Source: Litsea cubeba
Taxonomy: Eukaryota > Streptophyta > Magnoliopsida > Laurales > Lauraceae
Direction of reading: 5' to 3'
Assembly: GCA_012931725.1 (NCBI GenBank)
Contig: CM022951.1
Location: 25,454,752 to 25,518,751, forward strand
Length of the DNA: 64,000 nt
A program made the translations under genes and the position numbers. Positions within the stretch are counted from its first letter, which is position 1; every line of letters starts with the position of its first letter. Positions 11,701 through 24,154 of this stretch are shown here, one piece after another. The notes beneath the pieces were generated by a model. The model worked only from the letters and a program-made list of their open reading frames with translations, had not been told where the DNA came from and searched no databases.

Positions 11701-14700
11701 CTAAAGATCACTGCTTCCTAACCTAACACCCATAGACTCAACATGAGAAGTGAAGACTTTCTCAGTAAGAGTCTTAGTGAAGGGGTCAGCTAAGTTATTT
11801 GCTGAAGCAATATGCTCCACCACTATCTCTCCATCCTGAATGAATTCCCGGATCAAGTGGTACTTTATCCGAATGTGCTTGTCTTTCTTGTGATTCCTAG
11901 GCTCTTTGCACTGTGCTACAGCACCAGTGTTATGACAATCGGTTTTTGCACTGCAGGAACAACTCCTAATTCCAATAGGAATTTTCTGAGCTATACTGCT
12001 TCCTTCGCAGCTTCCGATGCCGCCACATACTTTGATTGAAAGGTTAGCATATAATCTTTCGTTCTCCGAAGATACTTGAATATATGCTTAACAGCTGTCC
12101 AATGCATAGGTCCAGGGTTTGACTGATATCTGCTAACCATGCCAACGGCAAAGCAAATATCTGGTCTAGTACATAACATAGCATACATGAGGCTTCCAAC
12201 AGCGGATGCATATGGAACTCTCCTCATGGTCTCTATCTCTTCAGATGTCTTTGGACATTGATCTCGGGACAGTGGTACTCCATGTCTAGAAGGTAGGAGG
12301 CCCTTCTTGGAGTCATGCATGTTAAACTTGACCAATATCTTCTCAATGTAAGAAGATTGGGATAGGGCTAACATCTTATTCTTGCGATCACGCAAAAGCT
12401 TGATCCCTAAGATATAGCTGGCCTCACCCAAATCCTTCATCTGAAATTGAGAGGATAACCAAACCTTTGTGGATGACAATAAACCTACATCATTTCCTAT
12501 GAGTAATATGTCATCTACATATAGGACCAGAAACGCAACTGCTTTCCCATTTCCTTTCTTATACACACATGGTTCATCAATGTTTTGATCAAAGCCAAAG
12601 GATTTGACTGCCTGATTAAACTTGATGTTCCATGCTCTAGATGCTTGCTTAAGTCCATAAATGGACTTCTTAAGTTTACAAACCATGTTATCTTGGCCAC
12701 TAGCAATGAAGCCCTCTGGTTGCATCATATAGATGCATTCGTCAAGACTTCCATTAAGAAAAGCTGTCTTGACATCCATCTGCCATATCTCGTAGTCATA
12801 ATGACATGCGATGGCCAAGAGAATCCTTATGGATTTAAGCATAGCCACTGGTGAAAAGGTTTCCTCATAATCGATACCCTCTTTCTGAGTATATCCTTTC
12901 GCCACCAGTCTTGCTTTGAAGGTTTCCACCTTCCCATCCACTCCTCTCTTCCTCTTGTAGATCCACTTGCACCCTATGGGTTTAATCCCTTCAGGTGCAT
13001 CTACAAGTTCCCAGACTTGATTGGAATACAAAGAATCCATTTCAGATTTCATCGCTTGCCGCCACATGTTAGCATCTATATCCGTTACTGCTTCATCATA
13101 ACTAGTAGGATCCTCAATCAGATCTTCAGAGTCTGTCTTAAAAGACACTCCTAGATATCTTTCTGGTTGTCTAGAAATTCTCCCACTACGACGAGGCTCC
13201 GGAGTGTTTAAAGGAATATCTTGTTCATCTACTGTCTCAGGATCTGATACAGATGTTATAGGAGATCCCGGAAGAATCTCCTCAAGGGTTTCTTTACAAC
13301 TAAGCTCTTGGTGCATCATACAATCATCCTCTAAGTACCTAGCATGAGTGCTGATGAGCACTTTTTGCTCCTTTGGATGATAAAAGATGCCACCTCTCGT
13401 TCCCTTAGGATACCCAATGAAGTAGCACATTTCCGATCTGGGTTCTAGCTTGGTAGCTTTATCATTCAGTACATAGGCTGGACAACCCCAAATGTGGATA
13501 TGATTTAGACTAGGTTTTCGACCTGTCCACATTTCTTGTGGTGTCCTAGGTACTGACTTAGATGGTACCAGATTTAAAATGTATGCTGCTGCTTCTAAGG
13601 CATATCCCCAAAAAGATATAGGTAGGGTTGCATGACTCATCATGGACCTTACCATATCAACAAGGGTACGGTTTCTTCTCTCCGCTACACCATTTTGCTG
13701 GGGTGTACCCGGTGCAGACAACTGAGACACAATCCCATGTTGTGTGAGGTACTCCTTGAACTCACCCAGGAGGTACTCGCCACCTCGATCAGATCGAAGG
13801 GCTTTGATATGTTTTCCTAGTTGTAGCTCTGCCTCAGCCTTGAATTGTTTGAACTTATCAAACGCCTCAGACTTGCGTCGCATTAGGTATACATATCCAT
13901 ATCTAGAGTAATCATCGGTGAAGGTGATGTAATACTCATACCCTCCTCGAGCCGGTTTGTTCATAGGACCACACACATCAGTGTGAATCAATTCTAACAA
14001 CTCCTTTGACCTTAGTCCCTTTCCAGAGAATGACCGTTTGGTCATCTTTCCCTTGAGACAAGATTCACACTGAGGAAAAGGTTCGAAATCTAATGAGCTC
14101 AAGGGCCCATCTTCTACCAACCTCTGAATCCGTTTTAGGTTAATGTGACCCGAACGTAAGTGCCAAAGATATGTGTCATTGATTGAAGATACCTTCCTCT
14201 TAAGGGAAGTTGAGCTTTCTTGTTGTACATTATGCAGTGTAGGAGCAACAGGATATATATAAAATAAGTTGTCATGTATTCTACCGGAACATATAATATT
14301 TCCATCTCTACTGATATCAATACCAGAATGGAAAGAAACTGAATAATTAAATTCAATTAATCTGGAAACTGAAATTAAATTCTTCCTCATGTCCGGAACA
14401 TAGAAAACATTATTTAAAACTAATATCCTATTACATGGAAAATGTAAGGTAACAACTCCTACTGCAACTGCCCAAACTTTAGCTCCAGTTCCGACTCTAA
14501 AGGCAAATTCTCCTTTCTCAATTCTCTGCATCTGAAACCCCTGCAATGAATTGCAGATATGATTAGTGGCTCCTGAGTCTACTATCCATGAGTCAGTAGA
14601 ATCAACCACTAGACAAGTTTCAATGTAGTATGAAAAAGATGTACCTTTCTTAACTGAGGCTAGGAACTTGGGACAATCTTTCTTCCAATGACCTTTCAGG

Positions 14701-14790
14701 CCACACTTGAAGCATTTCCCTTTGGGCTTTCCATCTGTACCCTTGTCCTTCTTATTACCAGCATTGCCCTTTTCCCTTATTCTGCTTCTT
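11701..14790 (-). pseudogene. Copia-1 pol (zinc knuckle, PR, IN, RT, RNase H), disrupted
   Basis: One reading frame is open from about 14790 to 11991. It starts with a CCHC zinc knuckle (CFKCGLKGHWKKDC, about 14695-14730). It continues with an aspartic protease core (VDSGATNH), an integrase zinc domain (H-x4-H...CESC), the integrase D-D-E residues in 'IHTDVCGP', 'ALRSDRGGEY' and 'NGVAERRNR', and an RT carrying YVDD. Near 12036 the protein jumps from the RT end ('YMLTF') to 'KYVAAS'. This skips about 90 residues of RNase H, including catalytic positions. The next tryptophan codon is TAG (11993-11991), and a further frameshift lies near 11925-11945. Beyond it, recognisable RNase H C-terminal sequence continues to a terminal TAG at 11703-11701. 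The product could not complete reverse transcription. Confidence 0.92.
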
Positions 14791-15492
14791 CTTGGACTTC
14801 TTCCCTTTCGGGTTCAGTTTAGAGGAAGACTGGAAAAAATGAGCTTGGGCTTTGGGCTTCATGATAGCCTCTGCCGCCTGGAGTTCTTTCATTAACTCAG
14901 GTAGAGTCATGTCCATCTTGCTCATATTGAAATTGAGCTTGAACTGATTGAAAGATTCCGGCAGAGTTTCGAGAATCATGTCAGTCTGACTCCCTGCATC
15001 AATCTCAGCCCCTAGAATCTCAGCTTCATTGAAACAATCTATCATCTTGAGCATATGCTCTCTGACAGGTGTTCCCTCAGCCATCCTAGCATTCATGATG
15101 GTCCTCATAGCAGCTTGCCTAGCTGGCCTGCTCTTGTCTGCGAACATCTCAGACAAGGACATCATGATTTCATAGGCTGTGTCCATTTGCTCGTGCTGTG
15201 TTTGCAACACGTTGGACATGGAAGCGAGCATGTAGCATTTAGCCATGCTATTCGCTTTCTTCCATTTCTTCTCAGCCTCTCGCTGGTCATCAGTAGAATT
15301 AGCATCAATTTCGGGACAGTTTTCCAGCAAGACATACTTGTACTCCTCAGCTGTGAGTACTATGTCAAGATTTCTTTTCCAATCTACGTAGTTAGGGCCA
15401 GTCAGTTTATTCTCACGAAGAATGCACATCAACGGACTAAAAGAGTCTTTACCCATCTCTCTCTGGATATAAAACGGTTTATAATTAGACAT
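14755..15492 (-). CDS. Copia-1 gag, frameshifted before the zinc knuckle
   Basis: A 245-codon reading frame starts MSNYKPFYIQREMG and contains the copia gag (UBN2-type) fold, recognisable from 'LTGPNYVDWKRNLDIVL' and the later 'DMTLPELMKELQAAE' segment. It ends in a lysine-rich tail at a TAA. The zinc knuckle that should follow directly is in another frame, so one single-base indel (or equivalent) lies between about 14760 and 14790. Gag normally forms the virus-like particle and packages the element RNA. The N-terminal capsid part looks intact, but without the knuckle RNA binding would be impaired. Confidence 0.85.
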   Translation of the reverse strand: MSNYKPFYIQREMGKDSFSPLMCILRENKLTGPNYVDWKRNLDIVLTAEEYKYVLLENCPEIDANSTDDQREAEKKWKKANSMAKCYMLASMSNVLQTQHEQMDTAYEIMMSLSEMFADKSRPARQAAMRTIMNARMAEGTPVREHMLKMIDCFNEAEILGAEIDAGSQTDMILETLPESFNQFKLNFNMSKMDMTLPELMKELQAAEAIMKPKAQAHFFQSSSKLNPKGKKSKKKQNKGKGQCW

Positions 15493-17124
15493 GCAGTATA
15501 TATATAATATGCATATGGTGCTTGTTACAAAAGGAAAAACAAAGCACGAAAACTTTTTACATTATTCAACCCCAATTATAATGTATCAGTGTTTCAACCT
15601 CCTCATAGACCCTCCATCGAAGGGATGGCCGAGCCTACAGTCACGTTGAATTAAGGCAGACTTATTTGGATTATCACTATCTGGACACACATCCAGTGGT
15701 AGTCCAATCACTGATTGGTTTGGCCTCATATGACAAATAACCCTTAACTCCTAAGGAGAGGTCATCACCGTCTTATGTCAAGTGTATAACCATCTCTTAT
15801 GAAATTCCCAGAATGTCTATGATTAAGTCTTCCGAAGGGAAGAGACTTTTATCCTTCCTAGAAGTGAACTTTAGAAAAGAGCTCCACCGAAGGGATGGCC
15901 GCTCCCACTAACACTTCATTGACATTCTATAGAAGTGATCTTTAGTAAAGAACTCCACCGAAGGGATGGCCGCTCCTACTAACACCTCATTATGAATATT
16001 CACATTAGTTCACCCATTAACCCATCAAAGCGGTCTTCAGTTAAAGAACTCCACCGAAGGGATGGCCGTTCCCACTAACACTTTAATGAGATAACATGAA
16101 CCGAAAATGGAAGGCCGTGGGGTCTTTCCTAAAACCCCTCTCCCACTTGATTATTTATCGCTAGGGTTTATACTTTTTGACCTTTACATTGTTTTACTCA
16201 AAAGCTCTTTTTAAATCTAGCAAACTTGGTTAATTAAATTCATGACTTAAGTCATCTTAAAATTAAATAACCTTTGCTTTAAAACATTTGAGCAAATCCC
16301 TTCCAAGAGTCAAAAACCTATCTTGGGTTATGAAAACCCATAGGTAGCATCCAATTAGATTTTAGTTTAGCCTCCTTTGGAAACCAAGGGTACCAAGATA
16401 AACTAAACCCTATCCAATTTTAAACCTTAGACAAATAGAAGGTGCTGGTCTAAGTTCCGTTTAAAATAATTTGCCAAACTAAAAACAATCTAATACAATA
16501 AAGATGCCAATTTTAGAGCCTAATGGTGGCCATGTTTCTAGGTGACAATTATAGCAATTATATAAAGCATTCATCCATGCATTCTATATATAAAAGCAAA
16601 TAAAAGTATGCATTCCTTGATGGCTCCTTGCTCTTAGGATTTCAAATCCTAATCGAATTAGGACTCCTCATGCATCTAGAAGTCTTGACTCCTTGATCTC
16701 CAAGGACTCCAATTTCTTGCAACCTCCTTGTCTTGAAACAAAACCAAAATTACATTGGAGATTCCTATGCTTTCCAAGAAAGCTTACATCAAGACTAGTT
16801 GGAATAAAATTAAGGAAACTTTACAACTTCCTATGATTGCTAACCGCGCAATCGTACACTTTCCAACTAATTAAAAAACATCCAAATCCACACAACATAC
16901 ATGCGAACCATCAAGGATGCTAATTATGGCTGCAAACAAAGAGGTTAGTGCATGCAAACTCACTATGTGCATCATTAAACAAATCTGGAAAATAAATTCC
17001 AGCAATGTTAATGAAACTTGCACACAACATGCATCACAACATAACTTTAATAGGGTGCCACCATACCCATAATCAATCTAGGATTAATTACACACAACAT
17101 GGGATCATGATTTTACATGGAGTG
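15493..17124 (-). other. Copia-1 untranslated leader
   Basis: About 1.6 kb of AT-rich sequence without a credible coding frame lies between the primer site and gag. It holds four degenerate copies of a motif containing 'CGAAGGGATGGCCG', at about 15611, 15881, 15951 and 16049. Otherwise I see nothing in it. Leaders of plant copia elements commonly carry packaging and dimerisation signals; I cannot assign them here. Confidence 0.8.
15611..16085. repeat. Interspersed leader repeat
   Basis: Four copies of a roughly 33-bp motif (core CGAAGGGATGGCCG, followed in three copies by CCTACTAACAC-like sequence). They start near 15611, 15881, 15951 and 16049, so spacing is irregular (270, 70 and about 98 bp). 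Confidence 0.75.
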
Positions 17125-17136
17125 GCTCTGATACCA
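17125..17136 (-). other. Copia-1 primer binding site
   Basis: On the minus strand this reads TGGTATCAGAGC, the standard complement to the 3' end of plant initiator methionine tRNA. It sits one base inside the 5' LTR. Confidence 0.93.
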
Positions 17137-17137
17137 T

Positions 17138-19196
17138 TGAAAGAAATCGCGATTCAGATCTGAAACTTCTCATAAAGAGACTACTATGGCTGATGCAAAG
17201 CATGACAGATTTTTCAAAATCTGATTTCTGCACTATGCAGCGGAAATCAGCCATAAAGAATCGCATAGAAACTCCATTAAATCATGACCAACAAGTGTAT
17301 AATTAAAGGAGAATGAAGAAGACTCATACCTCAAAGATTTGTAGACTTCAAACCTCTGAAAAAATAGATCCAAAGGCCCGAACTCAGACTTGCAATTTGC
17401 AAACAAGTTGCTGGAATTTTCTGCACTAGTATTGCCTTTGATCTTCTCCTCTATCTCACTTCCAAATCTGATTGGCTAAGATGGTGGGATCTTAATCTAG
17501 GAATTAAGAAGTATTTCTCCAAGGGAAAATCTCAGACCTTAAGCCTTCTTCAATCAAGAAGAGAAGCAACCAAGGGCTGGACGTGTGGGGCACTCTTAGG
17601 ATACTTGCAAAGTGTTTCACAAAGTGTGTTGGACGTGTGCAACCTTTGTAATTCTCCTTGTTATGGTGTAGGACGTCCAAGGGAAGGCTCTCTCCCTTTT
17701 ATAGAAACTTAGAAAACCTTTCCTAGAAGTTTATCTTTCCTAATACTTATGGATGTCCAAGAAAGACTTACTTCCTTTAAGAAACACTCCAATTAGAAAA
17801 AGGAAACTAAAAGGAACTTTCCATACAATTAGTAATACTAGTTGTAGAACACTTACTAATTTTAAGTTCCTAATCCAAAAAGGAAACTAACTCATAGGAA
17901 TACTAATCCAAAGAGGAGTCCAACTTTCCAAGTAGAGTCCTACTCAAAGTTGGAAACCTTACCCATGGAAATCCTATTATGGACATCCCACATATCAATG
18001 CACACCATGGCCCACATACAATTTATCTAGAGTTAAATTCATGTATGCCATCAAAGGCCTATTTGAATTCAAACTCAAAATTATTTTTCCACTAAAATAA
18101 TTCATCCTTATGTTATCTAAACATCTTAGGAAACCATGCCAATCTTGGTAAGTGACTAGAGAAGGGACCAAAAGACATATTTGCCATTGGCTCCCAAAAT
18201 GACCAAAATGTCCATGCTAAACCCATAGCAACATAAAGACCATTTTAACCTTAACTCATTCCACTAGAGAGTTATGGTTGAACTCCAAGGAAAAATATAT
18301 ATTATAATAAGCTCGTCATAAAATGACGGTTGTCTTCGACCTACTAAGTGTAATGACCTGAATGCCCCTCTATGTAACATCCATAATCGAGTCAGGTTAT
18401 CATATGTACTATCAACCTTCCCGATTACATCTAAACCTTAGAACTTCATATCCTTAAACATAATCATCATTCGAATATCATTCTCTTGATCCAGGGAGCG
18501 ACCCACAAGTTCAATATCCATATGGAACATCCATATACTAAGATCTTAGATTTTGATGATTAATCGGATAATTCTAAGGGGACGATTATTCCATCATCAG
18601 ATGGCATAGATTCTATATTGCATCTGCACGTCCCAACTGATCAAGTCCGAGTACCCAAAACACAGAGCTGTTGACCCATGAATAGAATCTCACCCATAGT
18701 GAATTAAAGCACAAGAACTTGACTTCGTCAGTTCATCCACAAATGCTCAAGATTAAGAGCACCGGTTACTTAGTAGCATGAGGTGACTTGATCTCTTTTC
18801 TGTGATAGTACTATTTTAGAGATCACACCTACAACGGTCCTGTTCAATGCATGACACATGCACTAATGAGATAGATCCGGGAAAGCCCTCCCGTGACTTA
18901 GGTATGTCACCCTATATAGGAGAGTATCTCATTATAACTTCTACCAAGATGAAGTGCCCAGCTCCATCTTTCAGTTATGAACAAATATGATGTTTCCAGT
19001 TGTCCATGAATTAGACCTATCTGTGTGTAGACACTACACACCTAATTCATTTACTAGAAACAATGGGCCTTACACAACCATACATATATACATGTTTAAG
19101 CATAAAAGGGTCTTTCAATTAAATAACCAGTAAATATCCAGTAACAAAAGATGAGAATGCAACTAGTGGGCTTTAGGGCATACACCAATCCCAACA
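17138..19196 (-). repeat. Copia-1 5' LTR (right copy)
   Basis: 2059 bp, the same length as the left copy. Differences seen by eye correspond to left-copy positions near 10000, 10203, 10234, 10791, 10872 and 11330. Its minus-strand TATA motif is at 17694-17704. Confidence 0.97.
17694..17704 (-). promoter_or_regulatory. Copia-1 5' LTR TATA box
   Basis: CTATAAAAGGG on the minus strand, about 2.2 kb upstream of the gag start and oriented to transcribe the element. Confidence 0.6.
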
Positions 19197-19201
19197 AAGT
19201 G
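19197..19201. other. Copia-1 target site duplication, right
   Basis: AAGTG, identical to 9623-9627. Removing the element and one copy restores an unbroken satellite monomer. Confidence 0.93.
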
Positions 19202-21592
19202 CTCGTGTTGGTTTCCGACTTTTGGAGGGGCCGTTTCCCATTTCAGACACCCGGCGGGCCGTTTGGGAGCCTAAGAGTTGGAAAATCCTATGTTTTGGTC
19301 GTAACGCTCTAACCGGGAGTCCTATTTGCGTGCTGTTAGTTCTTACGAGTCACTCTACCCTCAAGCGAAGTGCTCGTGCCGGTTTCCGATTTTTGGACGG
19401 ACCGTTTCACATTCCGGACCCCCGGTGGGCCGTTTTGGAGCATACGTGTTGGAGAATCTAATGTTTTCGCTCGTAACTCTCTAACCGGGAGTCCTATTTG
19501 CGAGCTGGCGGTCCCTAAGAGTCACTCTACCCTCGAGCGAAGTGCTCGTGTCGGTTTTCGATTTTTGAATGGGCCGTTTACCGTTCGGGTCCCCTGGCGG
19601 GCCGTTTAGGAGCCTAAGTGTTGGAGAATCCTATGATTTCGCTCGTAACTCTCTAACCGGGAGTCCTATTTGAGTGACGTCAGTTCCTAGGAGTCACTCT
19701 ACCCTCGAGCGAAGTGCTCGTGCTGGTCTCCGATTTTTGGAGGGGCCGTTTCCCATTCCGGACCCCCGGCGGGCCGTTTTGGAGCCTAAGTTCAGGAAAA
19801 TCCTATGTTTTCGGTCGTAACTCTCTAACCGGGAGTCCTAGTTGCGTGCCGTCAGTTCCTACGAGTGACTCTACCATCGAGCGAAGTGCTCGTGCTGGTC
19901 TCCGATTTTTGGAGGGGCCGTTTCACATTCCGGACCCCCGGCAGGCCGTTTTGGAGCCTAAGTTCGGGAAAATCCTATGTTTTCGGTCGTAACTCTCTAA
20001 CCGGGAGTCCTAGTTGCGTGCCGTCAGTTCCTACGAGTGAATCTACCATCGAGCGAAGTGCTCGTGCCGGTTTCCGATTTATGGAGGGGCCGTTTCACAT
20101 TCCGGACCCCCGACGGGACATTTTGGAGCCTAAGTGATGGAGAATCATATGTTTTCGCTCGTAACTATCTAACCGGGAGTCTTATTTGCATGCCGTCAGT
20201 TCCTACGAGTGACTCTATCCTCGAGCGAAGTGATCGTGCCGGTTTCCGATTTATGGAGGGGCCGTTTCACATTCCGGACCCCCGGCAGGACATTTCGGAG
20301 CCTAAGTGATGGAGAATCATATGTTTTCGCTCGTAACTCTCTAACCGGGAGTCCTATTTGCGTGCCGTCAGTTCCTATGCGTCACTCTACCCTCGAACGA
20401 AGATCTCGTACCGGTTTCGAATTTATGGAGGGGCCGTTTCACGTTCCGGACCCCCGGCGGGCCGTTTTGGAGCCTAAGTGTTGGAGAATCCTATTTTTTC
20501 GCTCCTAACTGTCTAACCGGGAGTCCTCTTTGCGAGCCGTCAGTTCCTACGAGTCACTCTACCCTCGAGCGAAGTGGTCGTGCCGATTTCCGATTTTTGG
20601 AGTGGCCGTTTCACGTTCCGGAGCCCCGACGGGCCATTTTGGAGCCTAAGTGCTGGAGAATCCTATGTTTTCGCTCGTAACTCTCTAACCGGGAGTCCTA
20701 TTTGTGTGCCGTCAGTTCCTAGGAGTGACTCTACCCTCGAGCGAAGTACCCGTGCCGGTTTCCGAGTTTTGGAGGGACCGTTTAACGTTCCGGACCCCCG
20801 GCTGGCCGTTTTGGAGCCTAAGTTCTGGAGAATCCTATGTTTTCGCTCGTAACTCTCTAACCGGGAGTCCTATTCGCGTGCCGTCAGTTCCTACGAGTCA
20901 CTTTACCCTCGAGCGGAGTTCCCGTGCCGGTCTCCGATTTATGGAGGGGCCGTTTCACGTTCCGGACCCCCGGCGGGCCGTTTTGGAGCCTAAGTGTTGG
21001 AGAATCATATGTTTTCGCTCGTAACTCTCTAACCGAGGGTCCTATTTGCGTGTCGTCAGTTCCTACGAGTCACTCTACCCTCAAGCGAAGTGCTCATGCC
21101 GGTTTCAAATTTATGGAGGGGCCGTTTCACATTCCGGACTCTTGGCTGGCCGTTTTGGAGCCTAAGTGTTGGAGAATCCTATATTTTCGCTCGTAACTCT
21201 CTAACCGGGAGTCCTATTTGCGGACTGTCACTCTTCTATCGAGCGAAGTGCTCGTGCCAGTTTCAAATTTATGGAGGGGCCGTTTCCCATTCCGGACTCT
21301 CGGCCGGCCGTTTTGGAGCCTAAGTGTTGGAGAATCCTATATTTTCGCTCGTAACTCTCTAACCGGGAGTCCTATTTGCGTGCAGTCTGTTCCTACGAGT
21401 CACTCTACCCTCGAACGAAGTGCTCGTGCTAGTTTTCGATTTTTGCAGGGGCTGTTTCACGTTCCCGAACCCCTACGGTCCCTTTTGGAGCTAAGTGTTG
21501 GAGATTCTTGTGTTTTCGCTCGTAACTCTCTAACCGGGAGTCCTCTTTGCGAGCCGTCAGTTCCTATGAGTCACTCTACCCTCGAGCGAAGT
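19202..21592. repeat. Higher-order repeat copy 2
   Basis: A block of about 14 monomers, nearly repeated at 21593-24154. It starts at the variant reading CTCGTGTTGGTTTCCGACTT and ends before the next instance of that variant, 2392 bp on. The serial order of recognisable variants is the same in both copies: the 'TTCAGGAAAATCC/TTTTCGGTCG' type, then 'GTGATGGAGAATCATATG', then 'GGAGCCCCGACGGGCC', then 'GCAGGGGCTG'. Confidence 0.8.
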
Positions 21593-24154
21593 GCTCGTGT
21601 TGGTTTCCGACTTTTGGAGGGGCCGTTTCCCATTTCGGACACCCGGCGGGCCGTTTGGGAGCCTAAGAGTTGGAAAATCCTATGTTTTGGTCGTAACGCT
21701 CTAACCGGGAGTCCTATTTGCGTGCCGTTAGTTCTTACGAGTCACTCTACCCTCAAGCGAAGTGCTCGTGCCGGTTTCCGATTTTTGGACGGACCGTTTC
21801 AAATTCCGGACCCCCGGTGGGCCGTTTTGGAGCATACGTGTTGGAGAATCTAATGTTTTGGCTCGTAACTCTCTAACCGGGAGTCCTATTTGCGAGCTGG
21901 GGGTCCCTTAGAGTCACTCTACCCTCGAGCGAAGTGCTCGTGTCGGTTTTCGATTTTTGTATGGGCCGTTTACCATTCGGGACCCCTGGCGGGCCGTTTA
22001 GGAGCCTAAGTGTTGGAGAATCCTATGATTTCGCTCGTAACTCTCTAACCGGGAGTCGTATTTGAGTGCCGTCAGTTCCTAGGAGTCACTCTACCCTCGA
22101 GCGAAGTGCTCGTGCTGGTCTCCAATTTTTGGAGGGGCCGTTTCCCATTTCGGACCCCCGGCGGGCCGTTTTGGTGCCTAAGTTCTGGAAAATCCTATGT
22201 TTTCGGTCGTAACTCTCTAGCCGGGAGTCCTAGTTGCGTGCCGTCACTTCCTACGGGTGACTCTACCATCGAGCGAAGTGCTCGTGCCGATTTCCGATTT
22301 ATGGAGGGGCCGTTTCACATTCCGGACCCCCGACGGGACATTTTGGAGCCTAAGTGATGGAGAATCATATGTTTTCGCTCGTAACTATCTAACCGGGAGT
22401 CCTATTTGCGTGCCATCAGTTCCTACGAGTCACTCTACCCTCGAGCGAATTGATCGTGCCGGTTTCCAATTTATGGAGGGGCCGTATCACATTCCGGACC
22501 CCCGGCAGGACATTTCGGAGCCTAAGTGATGGAGAATCATATGTTTTCACTCGTAACTCTCTAACCGGGAGTCCTATTTGCTTGCCGTCCGTTCCTATGC
22601 GTCACTCTACCCTCGAGCGAAGAGCACGTGCCGGTTTCCGATTTATGGAGGGGCCGTTTCCTGTTTCGGACCCCCGGCGGGCCGTTTTGGAGCCTAAGTG
22701 TTAGAGAATCCTGTTTTTTCGCTCGTAACTATCTAACCGGGAGTCCTCTTTGCGAGCCGTCAGTTCCGACGAGTCAGTCTACCCTCGAGCGAAGTGGTCG
22801 TGCCGGATTCCAATTTTTGGAGTGGCCGTTTCACGTTCCGGAGCCCCGACGGGCCATTTTGGAGCCTAAGTGTTGGAGAATCCTATGTTTTCGCTCGTAA
22901 CTCTCTAACCGGGAGTCCTATTTGCGTGCCGTCAGTTCCTACGAGTGACTCTACCCTCGAGCGAAGTACCCGTGCCGGTTTCCGAGTTTTGGAGGGACCG
23001 TTTAACATTCCAGACCCCCGACGGGCCGTTTTGGAGCCTAAGTTCTGGAGAATCCTATGTTTTCGCTTGTAACTCTCTAACCGGGAGTCCTATTCGCGTG
23101 CCGTCAGTTCCTACGAGTCACTCTACCCTCGAGCGAAGTTCCCGTGCCGGTCTCGATTTATGGAGGGGCCGTTTCACGTTCCGGACCCCCGGCGGGCCGT
23201 TTTGGAGCCTAAGTGTTGGAGAATCATATGTTTTCGCTCGTAACTCTCTAACCGGGGGTCCTATTTGCGTGTCGTCAGTTCCTACGAGTCACTCTACCCT
23301 CGAGCGAAGTGCTCGTGCCGGTTTCAAATTTATGGAGGGGCTGTTTCACATTCCGGACTCCCGGCGGCCCGTTTTAGAGCCTAAGTGTTGGAGAATCCTA
23401 TATTTTCGCTCGTAACTCTCTAACCGGGAGTCCTATTTGTGGACTGTCACTTTACCATCGAGCGAAGTGCTCGTGCCGGTTTCAAATTTATGGAGGGGCC
23501 GTTTAACATTCCGGACTCTCGGCGGGCCGTTTTGTAGCCTAAGTGTTGGAGAATCCTATATTTTCGCTCGTAACTCTCTAACCGGGAGTCCTATTTGCGT
23601 GCGGTCGGTTCCTGCGAGTCTCTCTACCCTCGAACGAAGTGCTCGTGCTAGTTTCGATTTTTACAGGGGCTGTTTCACGTTCCCGAACACCGACGGTCCG
23701 TTTTGGAGCTAAGTGTTGGAGATTCTTGTGTTTTCGCTCGTAACTCTCTAACCGGGATTCCTCTTTGCGAGCCGTCAGTTCCAACGAGTCACTCTACCCT
23801 CGAGCAAAGAGCTCGTGTCGGTATCCGATTTATGGAGGGTCCATTTCCCGTTCCGGATTCCCGGCGGGCCATTTTGGAGCATAAGTGTTGGAGAATCCTG
23901 TGTTTTCGCTCGTAACTCTCTAACCGGGAGTCCTCTTTGCGAGCTGTCAGTTCCTACGAGTCACTCTACCCTCGAGCAAAGTGGTCGTGCCGGTTTCCGA
24001 ATTATAGAGGGTCCGTTTCCCGTTCCGGACCCCCGGCCGGCCATTTTGGAGCCTAAGTGTTGGAGAATCCTATTTTTTCGCTCGTAATTGTCTAACCGGG
24101 AGTCCTCTTTGCGAGCCGTCATTTCCTTCGAGTCACTCTACCCTCGAGCGAAGT
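21593..24154. repeat. Higher-order repeat copy 3 (longer variant)
   Basis: Starts at the same GTGTTGG variant as copy 2 and runs about 2562 bp (15 monomers) to its next occurrence. Most variants follow the same order as copy 2. Extra monomers near 23800-24100 account for the length difference. Confidence 0.7.

Larger units (their letters stand above)
9628..19196 (-). mobile_element. Copia-1: Ty1-copia LTR retrotransposon with defective gag-pol
   Basis: A 9569-bp element lies on the minus strand, flanked by the 5-bp duplication AAGTG. It has two 2059-bp LTRs (TG...CA), an initiator-Met-type primer site at 17125-17136, a purine-rich tract (read on the minus strand) at 11687-11700, gag at 15492-14755 and pol (protease, integrase, RT, RNase H order, which defines copia) down to 11701. 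By eye I count about six substitutions and no indels between the LTRs, so the insertion is recent. The coding part nevertheless carries a gag frameshift, an RNase H deletion, a stop and a further frameshift, so it cannot encode a full polyprotein. LTR length and protein motifs suggest an Angela/Tork-type family, but that placement is tentative. Confidence 0.96.

Noticed and set aside
15055..15507. 150-codon plus-strand frame
   Set aside because: Antisense shadow of Copia-1 gag.
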